A stretch of 64,000 nt of DNA, from assembly GCF_002272795.1 (NCBI RefSeq), contig NZ_MLAT01000005.1, positions 62,001 to 126,000 on the forward strand. Direction: 5' to 3'. Within the stretch, counting starts at the first letter, position 1. The number at the start of each line of letters is the position of its first letter. The translations under genes and the position numbers were made by a program. Positions 45,534 through 56,034 of the stretch are shown here, in pieces. Origin of the DNA: Helicobacter sp. 13S00482-2. Lineage in GTDB: Bacteria; Campylobacterota; Campylobacteria; Campylobacterales; Helicobacteraceae. The notes under the pieces are model-generated. The model was given only the letters and a program-made list of their open reading frames with translations. It was not told the DNA's origin and ran no database searches.

Positions 45534-46544
45534 ATGACAAAAAAAATCACTTTGGCTCAGGGAAATGGAGGCATGGAAACAAATGAACTTATTGAAAAAA
45601 TTTTTAAAAAACATTTAGGAGAGTTTTTATGTGCAGATGGAGAAGATGCGGGAAAATTTTTGAGTAATACTAAAGAGTATTGCATAAGTACGGATTCTTA
45701 TGTCATTAATCCCATATTCTTTCCTGGTGGAGATATTGGCAAACTTAGTATTTGCGGGAGCTCTAATGATGTGGCCATGATGGGTGCAAAACCAAAATAT
45801 ATTAGTATTGGATTTATTCTTGAAGAAGGATTTGGGATTGAAGATTTAGAGAGAATATTACTCAGTATCAAAAAAGAACTAGAGCATACTTCCTTGAAGA
45901 TCATTTCAGCTGATACAAAAGTGCTTCCTAGTGGTAATGTTGATAAGATTTTTATCAACACAACAGCTATTGGAGAGATTAAAAAAGAGGGAATTTCTTC
46001 TAAAAATCTAAAAGATGGAGATTGTATTATTCTCAGTGGCAACATTGGAAGACACGGATCTATGATTTTTTGCGCTAGAAGCGAGATTGATTTGCATTCA
46101 AATTTGCAAAGTGATTGCAAGCAACTTTATGTGATACTAGAGCAAATATTTCAGAGTGATATTTGCATACACGCTCTTAGGGATGCGACTAGGGGAGGGT
46201 TGGCCGCTGTGATGAATGAGTGGGCAAATGCCTCGAAAGTAAATATCGTTTTGGAGGAAAAGTCCATTTTAATTTCAAAAGAAGTTAAAGGAGTGTGCGA
46301 AATATTAGGTCTTGAACCTTATATTTTAGCTAATGAAGGTGTTTGTGTTTTTAGTGTTCCTGCTATAGAGGCACACAGAGTTTGTCAAATTCTAAACTCC
46401 CACCCAGAAGGAGGAGAAGCTAGTATCATAGGAAGGGTTGAAGGAAAAGATATTTCCACTCCTAAAGTGATACTTAAAAACGAATGGGGAACAAAAAGAT
46501 ATCTTGAATATCCACAAGGTGAGATATTGCCCCGAATTTGCTAG
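45534..46544 (+). CDS. hypE: Hydrogenase maturation protein HypE
   Basis: A 336-aa PurM-like ATPase that dehydrates the thiocarbamate to thiocyanate on its C-terminal Cys. The N-terminus LAQGNGGMETNELI, ISTDSYVINPIFFPGGDIGK, the RDATRGGLAAVMNEWA motif and the invariant C-terminal PRIC are all present. Start ATG 45534 follows AAGGA; the open frame back to 45498 has no site. It follows hypF closely in the same direction. Confidence 0.97.
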   Translation: MTKKITLAQGNGGMETNELIEKIFKKHLGEFLCADGEDAGKFLSNTKEYCISTDSYVINPIFFPGGDIGKLSICGSSNDVAMMGAKPKYISIGFILEEGFGIEDLERILLSIKKELEHTSLKIISADTKVLPSGNVDKIFINTTAIGEIKKEGISSKNLKDGDCIILSGNIGRHGSMIFCARSEIDLHSNLQSDCKQLYVILEQIFQSDICIHALRDATRGGLAAVMNEWANASKVNIVLEEKSILISKEVKGVCEILGLEPYILANEGVCVFSVPAIEAHRVCQILNSHPEGGEASIIGRVEGKDISTPKVILKNEWGTKRYLEYPQGEILPRIC

Positions 46545-46613
46545 TATAGATTTTTTGTATTTAGGATTTATGCCAATAATTGTAAGATTTTAAAAATATT
46601 TTGGAGAATTAAA

Positions 46614-48464
46614 ATGAATAAAAACCCTGCTGAACAATTTCAGATAGATTTGCAAGTTTTCTACACTCTTTTACAAGATCAAAGCAAAGATATTAATAGT
46701 ATGTATAAGATTTTTGATTCAAATTCTAAAACCGATTCTAAATATTTACCAATCCTAGAACGGCTGTGTGATAGGATTGGATTAACGCCAAATAAAGAGG
46801 CTTTGATGGCTTTATGTGATAGGGTAGCAAATCTAAAAGAAGGCCCTATCATACAAGTTCTAAAAAAATATGAAAAGAGCAAATCAGAAATTTTAATTGC
46901 AAAAAGATTTTTACTCAATTTTGTGAGTGACTTCTATAGTAAAAAACATCAAAAATTATTATCTGAGATTCAAAAGAGAAGATTATTTAATGAGTTTTAT
47001 CGTGAAATTCTTTTGGGTGTTCATCAAATCGGAATTGCAATGAATCAGTTCTTTGAAAGTTGGCAAAATATGCTTATTGATGGGATCAATAAAGATATGA
47101 AAAAAAAGTATGGAGATGAAAAAGCCCTCAAACTTCTTTCTGCTAGTATCGATAAAGAAAAGATTAAAGATGTACTCATTTCTTCAGATAGGAGCTATTC
47201 AATTCCTAAAAAATTAGGAGATAAATTCATTTCCATTCCATATGCTATCGCTTTTGATATTGAAATTGAAGGGGTTTTGAAAGCTATTTCCAAACTCATT
47301 TCAAATTTAAAAAAATTAGAAGATGATATTTATCACAAAAAAGATGCTTATATTAATTATTTTAATGCCTTGAAAAATGCATTTGGGCAAACACAAGCTG
47401 ATAAGCTAATAGAAACTTGGCGTGAAGTCGATAGATGCTGGATGCAGATAGATACTCCTTTTCAGATAGGGCATCCTCTTGAATATTATGAAGACAGATA
47501 CAGACATGCCGTAGCTCCTGAATGGGATTTGAGAATCAGTAATCCTGATAAACTCTCTGATAATAGAATTTCTTGCAGTATTGAAAAAATGTTTTTAAAT
47601 CTTGCAGATGAACTCAAAGCCTCAGAAACTTTGGTGAGTTTTGTTCAAAGTGCCTTAAAAGATGTGAAAATATATAATGGTTTGCCTGCATTGTTTTATG
47701 GTGCGGATATGAATGGATTATTTTCAGCTCAAGTTGTTCCAAATGATGAAGTTATATCTAAAAAGTTTGGAAAAAAAATCTTTGCTTTTCCTGATAAAAT
47801 CATTCAATCAGCTAGAACAAAACCAAAGATGAAGCTTAGCTATGAAACTTTTGAAGAAGATTATCTTCAAGAAGCTAGAAAAATATTATTTGAAGATGAA
47901 AAGCTATGGTATTTGGTGTATGACATCACTACAAATGGACATGAATTTGGTCATATTTTATGGATGGAAGAAGACACGCAAAGAAATATGAACATTGATG
48001 GAGAGTTTAAAAATATCGAAGAATTTAAGGCTACTTGTGGAGGCTTAATTGCATTTTTTCAATCCCCATATACCGAGATTGAATTTGAAGCAGTAATGAG
48101 CGATACTATTCGTAGGGGAGTTTCTTTGATGGCTTGGAGAGAGCAAGAAGAAGTTTTGCCCTATTATTGCGAAGGTTTGATTCATCTGTATGGAGCATTT
48201 GAGAGTGGAGTTTTGGAATTTTCTTTAGATCAAAAACCAACCCTAAAAGTGAATAAGCAAAAATATGAATATCTCAAAAATTGGTATATCCAAACTTATA
48301 TGTCTCTAGCAAAACACTATATGGAAAAACTCCCAGCAGGAGAGTGGCTAGATAATTTCATACAAAGAAATGCAAAGACATATCACTCAAGTCAATCTCA
48401 TAGCTATGAATTCATACAACGGTACTGGGAAAGATACCGCGAAATAGGTCAAGAAGTGCTATAG
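46614..48464 (+). CDS. ciaB: CiaB-family protein with metallopeptidase-like HEFGH motif
   Basis: A 616-aa protein that by length and pattern I assign to the Campylobacter invasion antigen B family. It has no signal peptide or membrane span. The C-terminal half contains NGHEFGHILWMEEDTQRNM (~446-464), an HExxH-type zinc motif, with Glu-rich segments ~25 residues later (FKATCGGLIAF, EFEAVMSD) that could supply a third ligand. CiaB is described as a secreted invasion factor in C. jejuni, but the same family occurs in non-invasive relatives and the sequence looks like a zinc peptidase. Its stop codon lies in a terminator hairpin. Confidence 0.75.
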   Translation: MNKNPAEQFQIDLQVFYTLLQDQSKDINSMYKIFDSNSKTDSKYLPILERLCDRIGLTPNKEALMALCDRVANLKEGPIIQVLKKYEKSKSEILIAKRFLLNFVSDFYSKKHQKLLSEIQKRRLFNEFYREILLGVHQIGIAMNQFFESWQNMLIDGINKDMKKKYGDEKALKLLSASIDKEKIKDVLISSDRSYSIPKKLGDKFISIPYAIAFDIEIEGVLKAISKLISNLKKLEDDIYHKKDAYINYFNALKNAFGQTQADKLIETWREVDRCWMQIDTPFQIGHPLEYYEDRYRHAVAPEWDLRISNPDKLSDNRISCSIEKMFLNLADELKASETLVSFVQSALKDVKIYNGLPALFYGADMNGLFSAQVVPNDEVISKKFGKKIFAFPDKIIQSARTKPKMKLSYETFEEDYLQEARKILFEDEKLWYLVYDITTNGHEFGHILWMEEDTQRNMNIDGEFKNIEEFKATCGGLIAFFQSPYTEIEFEAVMSDTIRRGVSLMAWREQEEVLPYYCEGLIHLYGAFESGVLEFSLDQKPTLKVNKQKYEYLKNWYIQTYMSLAKHYMEKLPAGEWLDNFIQRNAKTYHSSQSHSYEFIQRYWERYREIGQEVL

Positions 48465-48486
48465 ACTTCTTGAGTGAATATTTTTT
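48450..48486 (+). terminator. Intrinsic terminator overlapping the ciaB stop
   Basis: CAAGAAGT (48450-48457) and ACTTCTTG (48465-48472) form a perfect 8-bp stem with a 7-base loop containing the stop codon, followed shortly by TTTTTT (48480-48486). It lies between convergent ciaB and csd6. Confidence 0.7.
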
Positions 48487-48499
48487 ACGAAATACTAGA

Positions 48500-49495
48500 T
48501 TATTTTTCACTTAAAATCGATATTTTTCCTGCTTCTAATACGATATATAGCTCCTTGATGCTCGTGGAAGTATAAGTTGGTTTATTGTTTTTAAAAGCAG
48601 AGTAATCTTGGGAAAAACTAATTTTAAAGATATTTTTTCCTTCTTCGTTAGGATATGGAGAGATATTTATATTAGAGAATAATATATTTTTCTCTTCTTT
48701 TTTATCAAACACACGTTTTTTGTAGTCTTTAAAAGCATTGATTTTCATTCCATCATAACGGATAAAGTCATTTCCATAAAAAGATAAATAGTCTTCTAAG
48801 TCATTCTTTATCCACGAATCTCTCCATTTATATAAATCACTCAATATGTTCGCAAGTTCTTCTTTTGTAGCAGGTTTGAAACTTTGTTCATAGCTTATGA
48901 GGATAGTTTTCTTTTTGCCAATGATTTTATCATACTGATTGAGAGTATTATTTTCTACAGCAATGCAACCTTTTGTATTTAACTCCTGACGATTTCCATT
49001 GAGTGGGAGTCCGTGAATCCATATACCATATCCCGTTTTTTTCCGAACTTTATCATAAGTGTTAGGATAGCTTGTGACCAAAGCTAATGGTCCATAGTAT
49101 TGATTTAGACCGCTAAGTCTTGTAGTGATATCATAAACACCTATTGGAGTTGTGAGATCTCCTTCTACTTTTTTGTTCCCCTTGCCAGATCCAATCAACA
49201 CACTTGTTTGATTGACTTTGGTAAGTTTTCCATTATTGTTTTCATACAAAGCTAAATCAGGAATAGATTTATCGGCAACAAATATAAAATCTACGTTTTC
49301 ATAATACCCATAATCCGTGTCTTTATTTTGCAATACCCCCATCCAGAAATCTTTTTGAGTCAGATAATTTTCTAACATTGATTTTGTGGCTTCTATGCCT
49401 TTGGTTCGATATGTCTGGATAATATCGACAGCTTGATTATCCATTCCATAAAGCATACAAGATGCCACTAAGCTAATACTCAAAATAAACCTCAT
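48500..49495 (-). CDS. csd6: L,D-carboxypeptidase/transpeptidase Csd6 type
   Basis: A 331-aa exported protein. Signal peptide ~1-17 (LSISLVASCMLYG), an N-terminal helical domain, a YkuD catalytic domain (~65-205) with IWIHGLPLNGNRQ and the nucleophile Cys in LNTKGCIAVEN, and a C-terminal NTF2-like domain (~210-331). In H. pylori Csd6 (HP0518) trims peptidoglycan tetrapeptides, affects helical cell shape and flagellin glycosylation. The order csd6-era-hslU-hslV-rplI is as in H. pylori HP0518-HP0514 (memory). Confidence 0.9.
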   Translation of the reverse strand: MRFILSISLVASCMLYGMDNQAVDIIQTYRTKGIEATKSMLENYLTQKDFWMGVLQNKDTDYGYYENVDFIFVADKSIPDLALYENNNGKLTKVNQTSVLIGSGKGNKKVEGDLTTPIGVYDITTRLSGLNQYYGPLALVTSYPNTYDKVRKKTGYGIWIHGLPLNGNRQELNTKGCIAVENNTLNQYDKIIGKKKTILISYEQSFKPATKEELANILSDLYKWRDSWIKNDLEDYLSFYGNDFIRYDGMKINAFKDYKKRVFDKKEEKNILFSNINISPYPNEEGKNIFKISFSQDYSAFKNNKPTYTSTSIKELYIVLEAGKISILSEK

Positions 49496-49513
49496 ACTTC
49501 CAACTCCTTGCTT

Positions 49514-50416
49514 TCAATCTTTAAAATCATATCCAAATTTCTTCAGATTTTCTTTTTCTTTGCTCCAGGATTTCTGGACAAAAACATTCAATTCTAAAAA
49601 AATCTTTTTTTCGCCTATTTTTTCCATTTTTTCTCGAGCTTGTTTGCCTATTCGCTTGATGGTTTGAGCATTTTTGCCTATGACCATACTTTTTTGACTT
49701 TCTTTTTCTACGAAAATTTTTGCAAATATCTTATCAAGATGGGGGGTTTCGATAAATTTTTCAATTCTAACATCACTTTCATAAGGAATCTCATCGCTGA
49801 GATTATTAAAAACACTTTCACGAATAACTTCTTTGTAGATTTGCTTTAGGTTTTCATCGGTGATGATTTCTGTATCAAAAAATGGAGGAGAAGATGGAAG
49901 ATGTTTGCTCACTTCTTCTAATAGTTTTTCAAGGTTAATAGATCTCTGAGTGCTTATGGGCAAAAGAGATAGAAATCTATCATCATATTTTTGATATTCA
50001 GAGATTTTTTTTAACACCTCTTCATTGCTTGCGGTGTCAGTTTTACTTAATACCAAAATATGAGGTTTATCGCTCAATGTTAAAAATTCTTCATAATGTT
50101 TTAGATTGTCGTGTATTGAAGCCATAAAAACACATAAATCGCAATCTGAAATCGCACGAAGTGCTTCTTTGAGCATAAATTGATTCAGGAGTTTTTCTTG
50201 GTGGTGCAAACCAGGAGTATCTACAAAAATAATCTGAGAATTAACACCATTTTTATCCATAAAAGGAATGATAATATTCATTTTTTTTCTTGTAGCATTT
50301 GCCTTGTGTGATACTAAGGCAATTTCTTGTTTCAATAGCTTATTTAAAAGTGTGCTTTTGCCACAATTTGGACGGCCTACAACTGCAACAAAACCTGATC
50401 TAAAATTATCTTGCAT
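49514..50416 (-). CDS. era: GTPase Era
   Basis: A 300-aa GTPase for 16S rRNA processing and 30S maturation. G1 [12 protein letters not shown] (~13-24), G3 VDTPGLHH, G4 LSKTD (~124-128), and a C-terminal type II KH domain (~200-285: [19 protein letters not shown]). The GTPase region G2 sits in [12 protein letters not shown]. Its first base is shared with the hslU stop, so translation is coupled. Confidence 0.96.
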   Translation of the reverse strand: MQDNFRSGFVAVVGRPNCGKSTLLNKLLKQEIALVSHKANATRKKMNIIIPFMDKNGVNSQIIFVDTPGLHHQEKLLNQFMLKEALRAISDCDLCVFMASIHDNLKHYEEFLTLSDKPHILVLSKTDTASNEEVLKKISEYQKYDDRFLSLLPISTQRSINLEKLLEEVSKHLPSSPPFFDTEIITDENLKQIYKEVIRESVFNNLSDEIPYESDVRIEKFIETPHLDKIFAKIFVEKESQKSMVIGKNAQTIKRIGKQAREKMEKIGEKKIFLELNVFVQKSWSKEKENLKKFGYDFKD

Positions 50417-51756
50417 TAAAGAATATACCTTGCTAAATCAACATTTTCTACCAAATCCTGTAATTTTTCATTTACAAGTTCTTTGGTGATACGTACAGTT
50501 TGATTTTGATATTCATCGGCATTAAAGCTGATATCCTCTATGACTCGCTCAAGAGTAGTATGCAGTCTTCTAGCGCCAATATCTTCTGTTTTTTGATTAG
50601 CATTATAAGAGAGTCTTGCAAGTTCTCTGAGTGAATTTTCATCAAATTCGATGGTCACATCTTCAGTTTTCAATAGTGCTTGATATTGTCTAATAATGGA
50701 ACTTTTGGTTTGTGTTAGAATTTGATACATTGCCTCTTCATCAAGACTGTTTAATTCCACACGCAATGGAAATCTACCCTGTAATTCAGGGATTAAATCG
50801 CTAGGTTTGCTTAGATGAAATGCTCCTGCAGCGATAAATAGAATATGATCAGTTTTGATTTGTCCATATTTTGTATTTACCACGCTTCCTTCCACTATGG
50901 GGAGTAAGTCCCTTTGAACTCCTTCCTTGCTTGGATCTTGTCTAGAGCTATCTTTTGAACTAACCGCAACCTTATCAATTTCATCAATAAAAATCACACC
51001 AGCCTCTTGGGCTCTTTGTAGACCTTCAAACTTGATCGCTTCATTATCAAGTACTGCTTCAGAAGCATCTTGTTTAAGGACTTCCTTTGCCTCCTTGATG
51101 GTCATTTCTTTTTTAATTTTTTCTTGTTCTCTGTTAAGGACTTTGATAATACTTTCTTGAACATTAATGATTTCAGGAGGCATTCCACTATCAGGAGACA
51201 TCATTTTTCGATTGATTTCAATTTCTATTTTTAAATTATCAACCTCTCCATCTTTGATCTTTTTTTTCATTTTTTCAAAACTATTTTCATATTCTTGTTT
51301 TTTAGAATCACTCACCCCACTTGGAAGGGGAGGGAGTAGTTTTTGTGCTATTTTTTCTAAGATAAAATCCTCAATCTTTTGCTTTGATTTTTCTCTGTGC
51401 TCGTTTTCGACTAGATTCACACTAGCTAAAACCAAATCCCTTACCATTGATTCCACATCTCTGCCAACAAAACCAACTTCGGTATATTTACTTGCTTCCA
51501 CCTTTACAAAAGGAAGTCCCATTATTTTTGCCATACGCCTTGCTATCTCTGTTTTTCCAACACCAGTAGAACCTATCATTAGTATATTTTTAGGTGTCAC
51601 TTCTTCTTGAATTTCTGCTTTAAGCTGAAGTCTTCTATAGCGATTTCTAAGAGCTATAGCTACAGATTTTTTGGCTTCTTTTTGACCGATAATGTACTCA
51701 TCTAAATAAGCAACAATTTCCTTAGGAGTCATATTTAAGCGATTTTTTCGTTTCAT
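50416..51756 (-). CDS. hslU: HslUV protease ATPase subunit
   Basis: A 446-aa AAA+ unfoldase: N-terminal [20 protein letters not shown], Walker [16 protein letters not shown] (~57-71), I-domain (~115-240, Lys/Glu-rich), Walker [12 protein letters not shown] (~254-264), sensor and C-terminal tail ending in ARYIL that docks into HslV. Adjacent to hslV with no gap. Confidence 0.97.
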   Translation of the reverse strand: MKRKNRLNMTPKEIVAYLDEYIIGQKEAKKSVAIALRNRYRRLQLKAEIQEEVTPKNILMIGSTGVGKTEIARRMAKIMGLPFVKVEASKYTEVGFVGRDVESMVRDLVLASVNLVENEHREKSKQKIEDFILEKIAQKLLPPLPSGVSDSKKQEYENSFEKMKKKIKDGEVDNLKIEIEINRKMMSPDSGMPPEIINVQESIIKVLNREQEKIKKEMTIKEAKEVLKQDASEAVLDNEAIKFEGLQRAQEAGVIFIDEIDKVAVSSKDSSRQDPSKEGVQRDLLPIVEGSVVNTKYGQIKTDHILFIAAGAFHLSKPSDLIPELQGRFPLRVELNSLDEEAMYQILTQTKSSIIRQYQALLKTEDVTIEFDENSLRELARLSYNANQKTEDIGARRLHTTLERVIEDISFNADEYQNQTVRITKELVNEKLQDLVENVDLARYIL

Positions 51757-52299
51757 CTAAAGCTCCAAGATTTTGATATTTGTATTTGTATAAATGCATA
51801 ATTCCCCAGCAATCTTTAAGGATTCTTCCACAAGAGTTTTTGGTTTTAAAGAAGCAAATTTATCCAATGCTCTAGCTGAGCTGAGTGCATAATTCCCACC
51901 ACTTCCAATGGCCGCTATTTTTCCATCTTCTGGTTCCACCACATCTCCAGTACCACTTAAAATATAAATATGTTCTTTATTTAAAACGATCATCATCGCC
52001 TCAAGCTTACGTAAATATTTATCCTTACGCCATTCTTTACTAAAATCAAGAACGCTTCTTACCAAATCACCCTTTCTACTTTCCAATATACGTTCAAACA
52101 TATCAAACAATGAAAATGCATCTGCCGTACTTCCTGCAAAGCCACTCAAAATTTGCCCATTATATAGAGCACGAATTTTTGTTGCATTTGCTTTTAGTAC
52201 ACAATTTCCAAAAGTAACCTGCCCATCTCCTCCAATCACAGCATACTTTTTTCCCTCAAATTCGCCCTTATAACCCAAAATAGTAGTAGCTTCAAACAT
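51757..52299 (-). CDS. hslV: HslUV protease peptidase subunit
   Basis: A 180-aa proteasome-beta-like Thr peptidase. The catalytic Thr is in EATTILGYK, so a propeptide of four residues (MFEA) is probably removed. [30 protein letters not shown] and [16 protein letters not shown] are the family signatures. It is 5 bp from rplI, with hslU following directly. Confidence 0.97.
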   Translation of the reverse strand: MFEATTILGYKGEFEGKKYAVIGGDGQVTFGNCVLKANATKIRALYNGQILSGFAGSTADAFSLFDMFERILESRKGDLVRSVLDFSKEWRKDKYLRKLEAMMIVLNKEHIYILSGTGDVVEPEDGKIAAIGSGGNYALSSARALDKFASLKPKTLVEESLKIAGELCIYTNTNIKILEL

Positions 52300-52304
52300 T
52301 TCGA

Positions 52305-52751
52305 TTACTCTGCGATGACATCAATCTTGAAAATACCTGAAATTCCATAGCCTAGCTTTGCTTCTATTTCATAAATTCCAGTGCTTTTGATAGGAGATTT
52401 TAATTCAATATCTTTTTTATCCACAGATATGCGATGAGAATTTTCAAGAGCTTCTGCTATTTCATCTTTTGTGATGGCACCAAACAAAGACCCATTCGCA
52501 CCAACTTTTCTAACAATACTCAATGTTAATTCGTTCAAACTTTTTGCAAGTTGCTTTCTTTCAGCCATCTGCAATGCTTGGAGTTCTTCTTTTTTTCTTT
52601 GATCTGCTTTGTATTTATTTATAACTTCGTTAGTAGCGTGTTTTGCTTTTCCTTTGGCGATCAAAAAATTTTGGCCATAGCCATCCTTTACCTCATGTAT
52701 TTCCCCGATTTTGCCAAGGCCTTTTACATCCTCCATCAGTAAAATTTTCAT
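52305..52751 (-). CDS. rplI: 50S ribosomal protein L9
   Basis: A 148-aa bL9: N-terminal RNA-binding domain [18 protein letters not shown] with the glycine-rich loop [16 protein letters not shown], a long connecting helix (~40-75) and a C-terminal domain (~80-148). The start is ATG 52751 with AAAGGAT upstream; ten additional codons back to 52781 lack a site. Confidence 0.97.
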   Translation of the reverse strand: MKILLMEDVKGLGKIGEIHEVKDGYGQNFLIAKGKAKHATNEVINKYKADQRKKEELQALQMAERKQLAKSLNELTLSIVRKVGANGSLFGAITKDEIAEALENSHRISVDKKDIELKSPIKSTGIYEIEAKLGYGISGIFKIDVIAE

Positions 52752-52806
52752 TTTGATCCTTTTTTTGGTAAGATTGTCCAAATTTTAGCGAAAAAGAGTA
52801 AGGCTT

Positions 52807-53430
52807 ATGGAATTTTTGGATACAAACCATCGAATAATAATTAAAAAAAGTTTTGTCAAAAATGCCAGAATAACACTCAAATCACCAGGAGAAATCCACG
52901 TTAGTGTGCCATATTTTTACACTCAAGCAAATATCTCAGATCTTTTAGTTACTCACCGCTCTTGGATAGAAAAACATCTTGCAATGTTAGTAAAAAATAA
53001 TCTTGAGACAAAAAACATATTAGATCAACATATTGGAGAGATTTTAATATTTGGTTTTTGGGAAAAAATAGATAAAAAACCAATTAAATCGCATCTCAAG
53101 AAAACATTATTGGAATATTTAAATATCACAGTTAATGAAAAAGCAAAACAAATGGGAGTTGAATATAAACAAATAAGCGTCAGGGAAAATAAAAGCAGAC
53201 TAGGGAGTTGCTCTTATGAAAACAATCTAGGGTTTTCTCTTGCTTTAATATGTGCTCCAAAAGAGTTGATTGATTATGTAATTATTCACGAACTAGCACA
53301 TATCAGATACAAAGATCACTCCAAGAGTTTTTGGCAATATGTGAGCGAGTATTGTCCTATGTGGAAACAAAAAAGAGCTACACTTAAGAAAAATGTGAAT
53401 TTGTACCTGAATCTACTAGATTCTCTGTGA
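52807..53430 (+). CDS. YgjP-like zinc metallopeptidase (M48/WLM type)
   Basis: A 207-aa cytosolic protein of the YgjP/DUF45 family. N-terminal beta-rich region (RITLKSPGEIHVSVP), then the conserved VRENKSRLGSCSYENN (~137-152), and the zinc site VIIHELAHIRYKDHSKSFW (~158-176), HExxH plus a downstream His, and a terminal CPMWKQKRATLKK. Family substrates are unknown. Divergent from rplI. Confidence 0.88.
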   Translation: MEFLDTNHRIIIKKSFVKNARITLKSPGEIHVSVPYFYTQANISDLLVTHRSWIEKHLAMLVKNNLETKNILDQHIGEILIFGFWEKIDKKPIKSHLKKTLLEYLNITVNEKAKQMGVEYKQISVRENKSRLGSCSYENNLGFSLALICAPKELIDYVIIHELAHIRYKDHSKSFWQYVSEYCPMWKQKRATLKKNVNLYLNLLDSL

Positions 53431-53437
53431 CAATTTT

Positions 53438-54637
53438 TTAACGACCATATCTAGAATTTTTTGGAAGGAAAAAACTTCCATTATCTCTTTTTGGATTTAA
53501 AAGTTGTTCTTTGAAAATACGATAATTATCGCATCCTGACTGAAGACCTGTATCGCAAACATAGGCAAACAGATCTAAAGCCCTTTGAGCATCTTGAGGT
53601 ACGCCCAGTCCTTTTTGATATAAAATACCTAAATTATTGCAACTACTTAATACGCCTCCATCACAGGCTACTTGATAATATTTCGCTGCATAAAAATAAC
53701 TCACAGGGGCTCCAGATAACCCATTGGTATAGATCCATCCTAAATTAGCACAAGCTTTCACATCTCCAGCATTACAAGCGAGATAATTTAGATCCACAAT
53801 GCCTAGTTTTGCTTTATCTACTCCATAAATATTGTTTGTATTGCTCATCAATCCTAGATTATAGCAACCCAAATCACTCCCAGCCTCACAAGCATACTTA
53901 TAATACTGCAACGATTTGAAATAATCTTTAGGAACACCTTCCCCATTGGCATACATCCAAGCTAAGTTATTACAGGCCAAGACATCTCCACCCTGACAAC
54001 CTGTCATATAGAGTTGAGCAGCCTTTTCTTTATCATTTTGATCGGCATTTTTTTGATAATCATAAATCATTGCTAAATTTGCACAAGCAGTTGCATCTCC
54101 ACCGCTACAACCCATCTCATAATAGCGTTGGGCTTTTTGAATATTTGTTTGAATACCCACACCATTCATATACATCGTTCCTATTGCAAAACATCCAGCA
54201 GGATTTCCTTGATCACAAGATTGAGTAAAAAACTTGAATGCACTCTTATAGTCTCCTTCTTTGGCTGCACTAATTCCTGCTTCAAGCAACCCTTGAGCAC
54301 TATCAGGAGAATTCAAATGATCTGTCATGATGGGTGTTGGCTTAGTTGTTCTTGGAGTATCAGGCTTTGGATTTGGGGCTAAGGTAGGGGGATTTTCAGA
54401 TTGATTGGAATTAGAATTTTGTGTATTTGAATTCGTGTTGGTAGGAGTTTGATTTACTTGAGTGTTAGGGTTCTGATTGTTATTGATGCTAGAACCTGTT
54501 GTGCTAGGAAGATTTTGCTGAGGGGTAATATTTTGATTTTGAGCATTAGGGTCATTATCTTCATCCGCGGCATAACCAGCAACCCCTAGAGATAGAATCA
54601 ACAAGGTTATAAAAATCAAATCTCTCATCCTGAACAT
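53438..54637 (-). CDS. Cysteine-rich Sel1-repeat protein (Hcp type), exported
   Basis: A 399-aa secreted or periplasmic protein. Signal peptide MFRMRDLIFITLLILSLGVAGYAA, then a low-complexity Asn/Gln/Thr/Pro linker (~28-105), then about seven Sel1-like repeats of ~36 residues, each with the Cys pair of the Helicobacter cysteine-rich proteins (SCDQGNPAGC, GCSGGDATAC, GCQGGDVLAC, ACEAGSDLGC, ACNAGDVKAC, ACDGGVLSSC, VCDTGLQSGC). ATG 54637 has AGGAG eight bases upstream. Hcp proteins are immunogenic and some bind penicillin-like ligands; the role here is unknown. Confidence 0.88.
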   Translation of the reverse strand: MFRMRDLIFITLLILSLGVAGYAADEDNDPNAQNQNITPQQNLPSTTGSSINNNQNPNTQVNQTPTNTNSNTQNSNSNQSENPPTLAPNPKPDTPRTTKPTPIMTDHLNSPDSAQGLLEAGISAAKEGDYKSAFKFFTQSCDQGNPAGCFAIGTMYMNGVGIQTNIQKAQRYYEMGCSGGDATACANLAMIYDYQKNADQNDKEKAAQLYMTGCQGGDVLACNNLAWMYANGEGVPKDYFKSLQYYKYACEAGSDLGCYNLGLMSNTNNIYGVDKAKLGIVDLNYLACNAGDVKACANLGWIYTNGLSGAPVSYFYAAKYYQVACDGGVLSSCNNLGILYQKGLGVPQDAQRALDLFAYVCDTGLQSGCDNYRIFKEQLLNPKRDNGSFFLPKNSRYGR

Positions 54638-54696
54638 TATCTGCACTCCTGTGTTTTTACATTTACCAAACACAGAAAGCAAAAAATATACCATTT

Positions 54697-55902
54697 TTAA
54701 TGCAAGGCATTGTTAAGCTCGATTTTTTTATTGCTCCTAAAAGCTATCATTTTCCCTGTTGTGCTTTCTTGTCTGAAATGAATACCATGTTTGCCAGAAA
54801 GATCTTTTCCCTTATATAAATTGTTTGATGTGAATTCAAAATCAGGATTGATTTCAGAGATTTTTTTTGCTTCGCTTTCAGAAATTTCAAAAATTGTGCC
54901 CATCAAAACAGCAATTCCTCCATCTACGATGCAACCATCTCCTAGACTGATTCCCGTAGAGCTATTTACCCCCAAAAGACAGTTTTTTCCAATACTGATA
55001 GGAGAAGAATTTCCACCGCTTAAAACTCCCAATATACTTGCTCCTCCGCCAATATCAGTGCCTTCTCCAACAACAACTGAAGATGAAATTCTTCCTTCGT
55101 TCATACATGCTCCCTGTGCTCCAGCATTAAAATTCACATAACTTGCTCCAGGCATTTGAGTGTAGCCTCCTGTTCCAAGATAAGCTCCAAATCTAGTTTT
55201 TGCAGTATCTAAAAGTCTAATATTGTCATATTGAGGAATCACTTGCATTAAATATCTAGGAAATTTATCGACAAAATCAATACTAGGGTAACTTGATCGC
55301 ATTTTTAAGGGTATTTCGTTTTCTCTAAGCCACTCAAGCTCATAGGGTTTATTACCACTCCAAGCAACATTTTGCAATAAACCAAATATGCCATCGAGCA
55401 TCAGACTTCTTAGCTTGGCTTTTCCAAGAGAGAGTGCCAATAATTTCATATAAGAAGTTTCTACACTTTCACATTTTGTATCCTTATATAATACAACAAA
55501 GCGAAATAGATATTCCCCATTTTCGTCTATAAGTCTATCTTCATCAAGAGCTTTTTTTAGCTCCAAAACCACTTGGATGTTTTTATGACTAGATTTATTT
55601 TGAATTGCTTCTATCAAAAATGGGGTATAAAGCTCAATAGCTTTGCACACAAAATCTTGATCAATCCCATAGACACATTCATTTTCACTTGAGTGGATAA
55701 GTCTCTCAGGATTGATAGCATTTGCAAATACGGCATAAGATCCTAGATTTTCATTTGTCCAGTTTAAAACAGGGTAGGTTACACAAAGAACTTTTTTTGA
55801 TTTTTGACCTAATTCAACTCTAGCGATTCCAAACCCTATTGGTGCCTTATATAGGCTTGACTTTTGATAAGTATCTACAAAGTTTTTAAATTTTTCTATC
55901 AT
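54697..55902 (-). CDS. dapD: Tetrahydrodipicolinate N-succinyltransferase
   Basis: A 401-aa DapD of the long epsilon/actinobacterial-like type. It succinylates tetrahydrodipicolinate in the lysine/diaminopimelate path. The C-terminal left-handed beta-helix shows hexapeptide repeats around AGAQGACMNEGRISSSVVV (~265-285), GTDIGGGASILGVL and CLLGVNSSTGISLGDGCIV. Together with ispG nearby this is the H. pylori HP0626-HP0625 pairing (memory), here interrupted by two transporter genes. Confidence 0.95.
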   Translation of the reverse strand: MIEKFKNFVDTYQKSSLYKAPIGFGIARVELGQKSKKVLCVTYPVLNWTNENLGSYAVFANAINPERLIHSSENECVYGIDQDFVCKAIELYTPFLIEAIQNKSSHKNIQVVLELKKALDEDRLIDENGEYLFRFVVLYKDTKCESVETSYMKLLALSLGKAKLRSLMLDGIFGLLQNVAWSGNKPYELEWLRENEIPLKMRSSYPSIDFVDKFPRYLMQVIPQYDNIRLLDTAKTRFGAYLGTGGYTQMPGASYVNFNAGAQGACMNEGRISSSVVVGEGTDIGGGASILGVLSGGNSSPISIGKNCLLGVNSSTGISLGDGCIVDGGIAVLMGTIFEISESEAKKISEINPDFEFTSNNLYKGKDLSGKHGIHFRQESTTGKMIAFRSNKKIELNNALH

Positions 55903-56034
55903 TACTCTCTCCTTGAATATAAAAGCCTATTTATAGTGTTATTTGTTTGAAAAATCAATTAAAGTGTGATATTAAGAGCTTATTGTCAATCCTAAAATCA
56001 AGGTTTCAGATATTCTAAGGATAATTAGAAAATT

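Noticed and set aside
45698-46120. 140-codon open frame antisense to hypE
   Set aside because: Shadow frame inside a well-supported hypE; no signals of its own.
51167-51610. 147-codon open frame antisense to hslU
   Set aside because: Ser/Phe-rich shadow of hslU on the opposite strand with no start signal.
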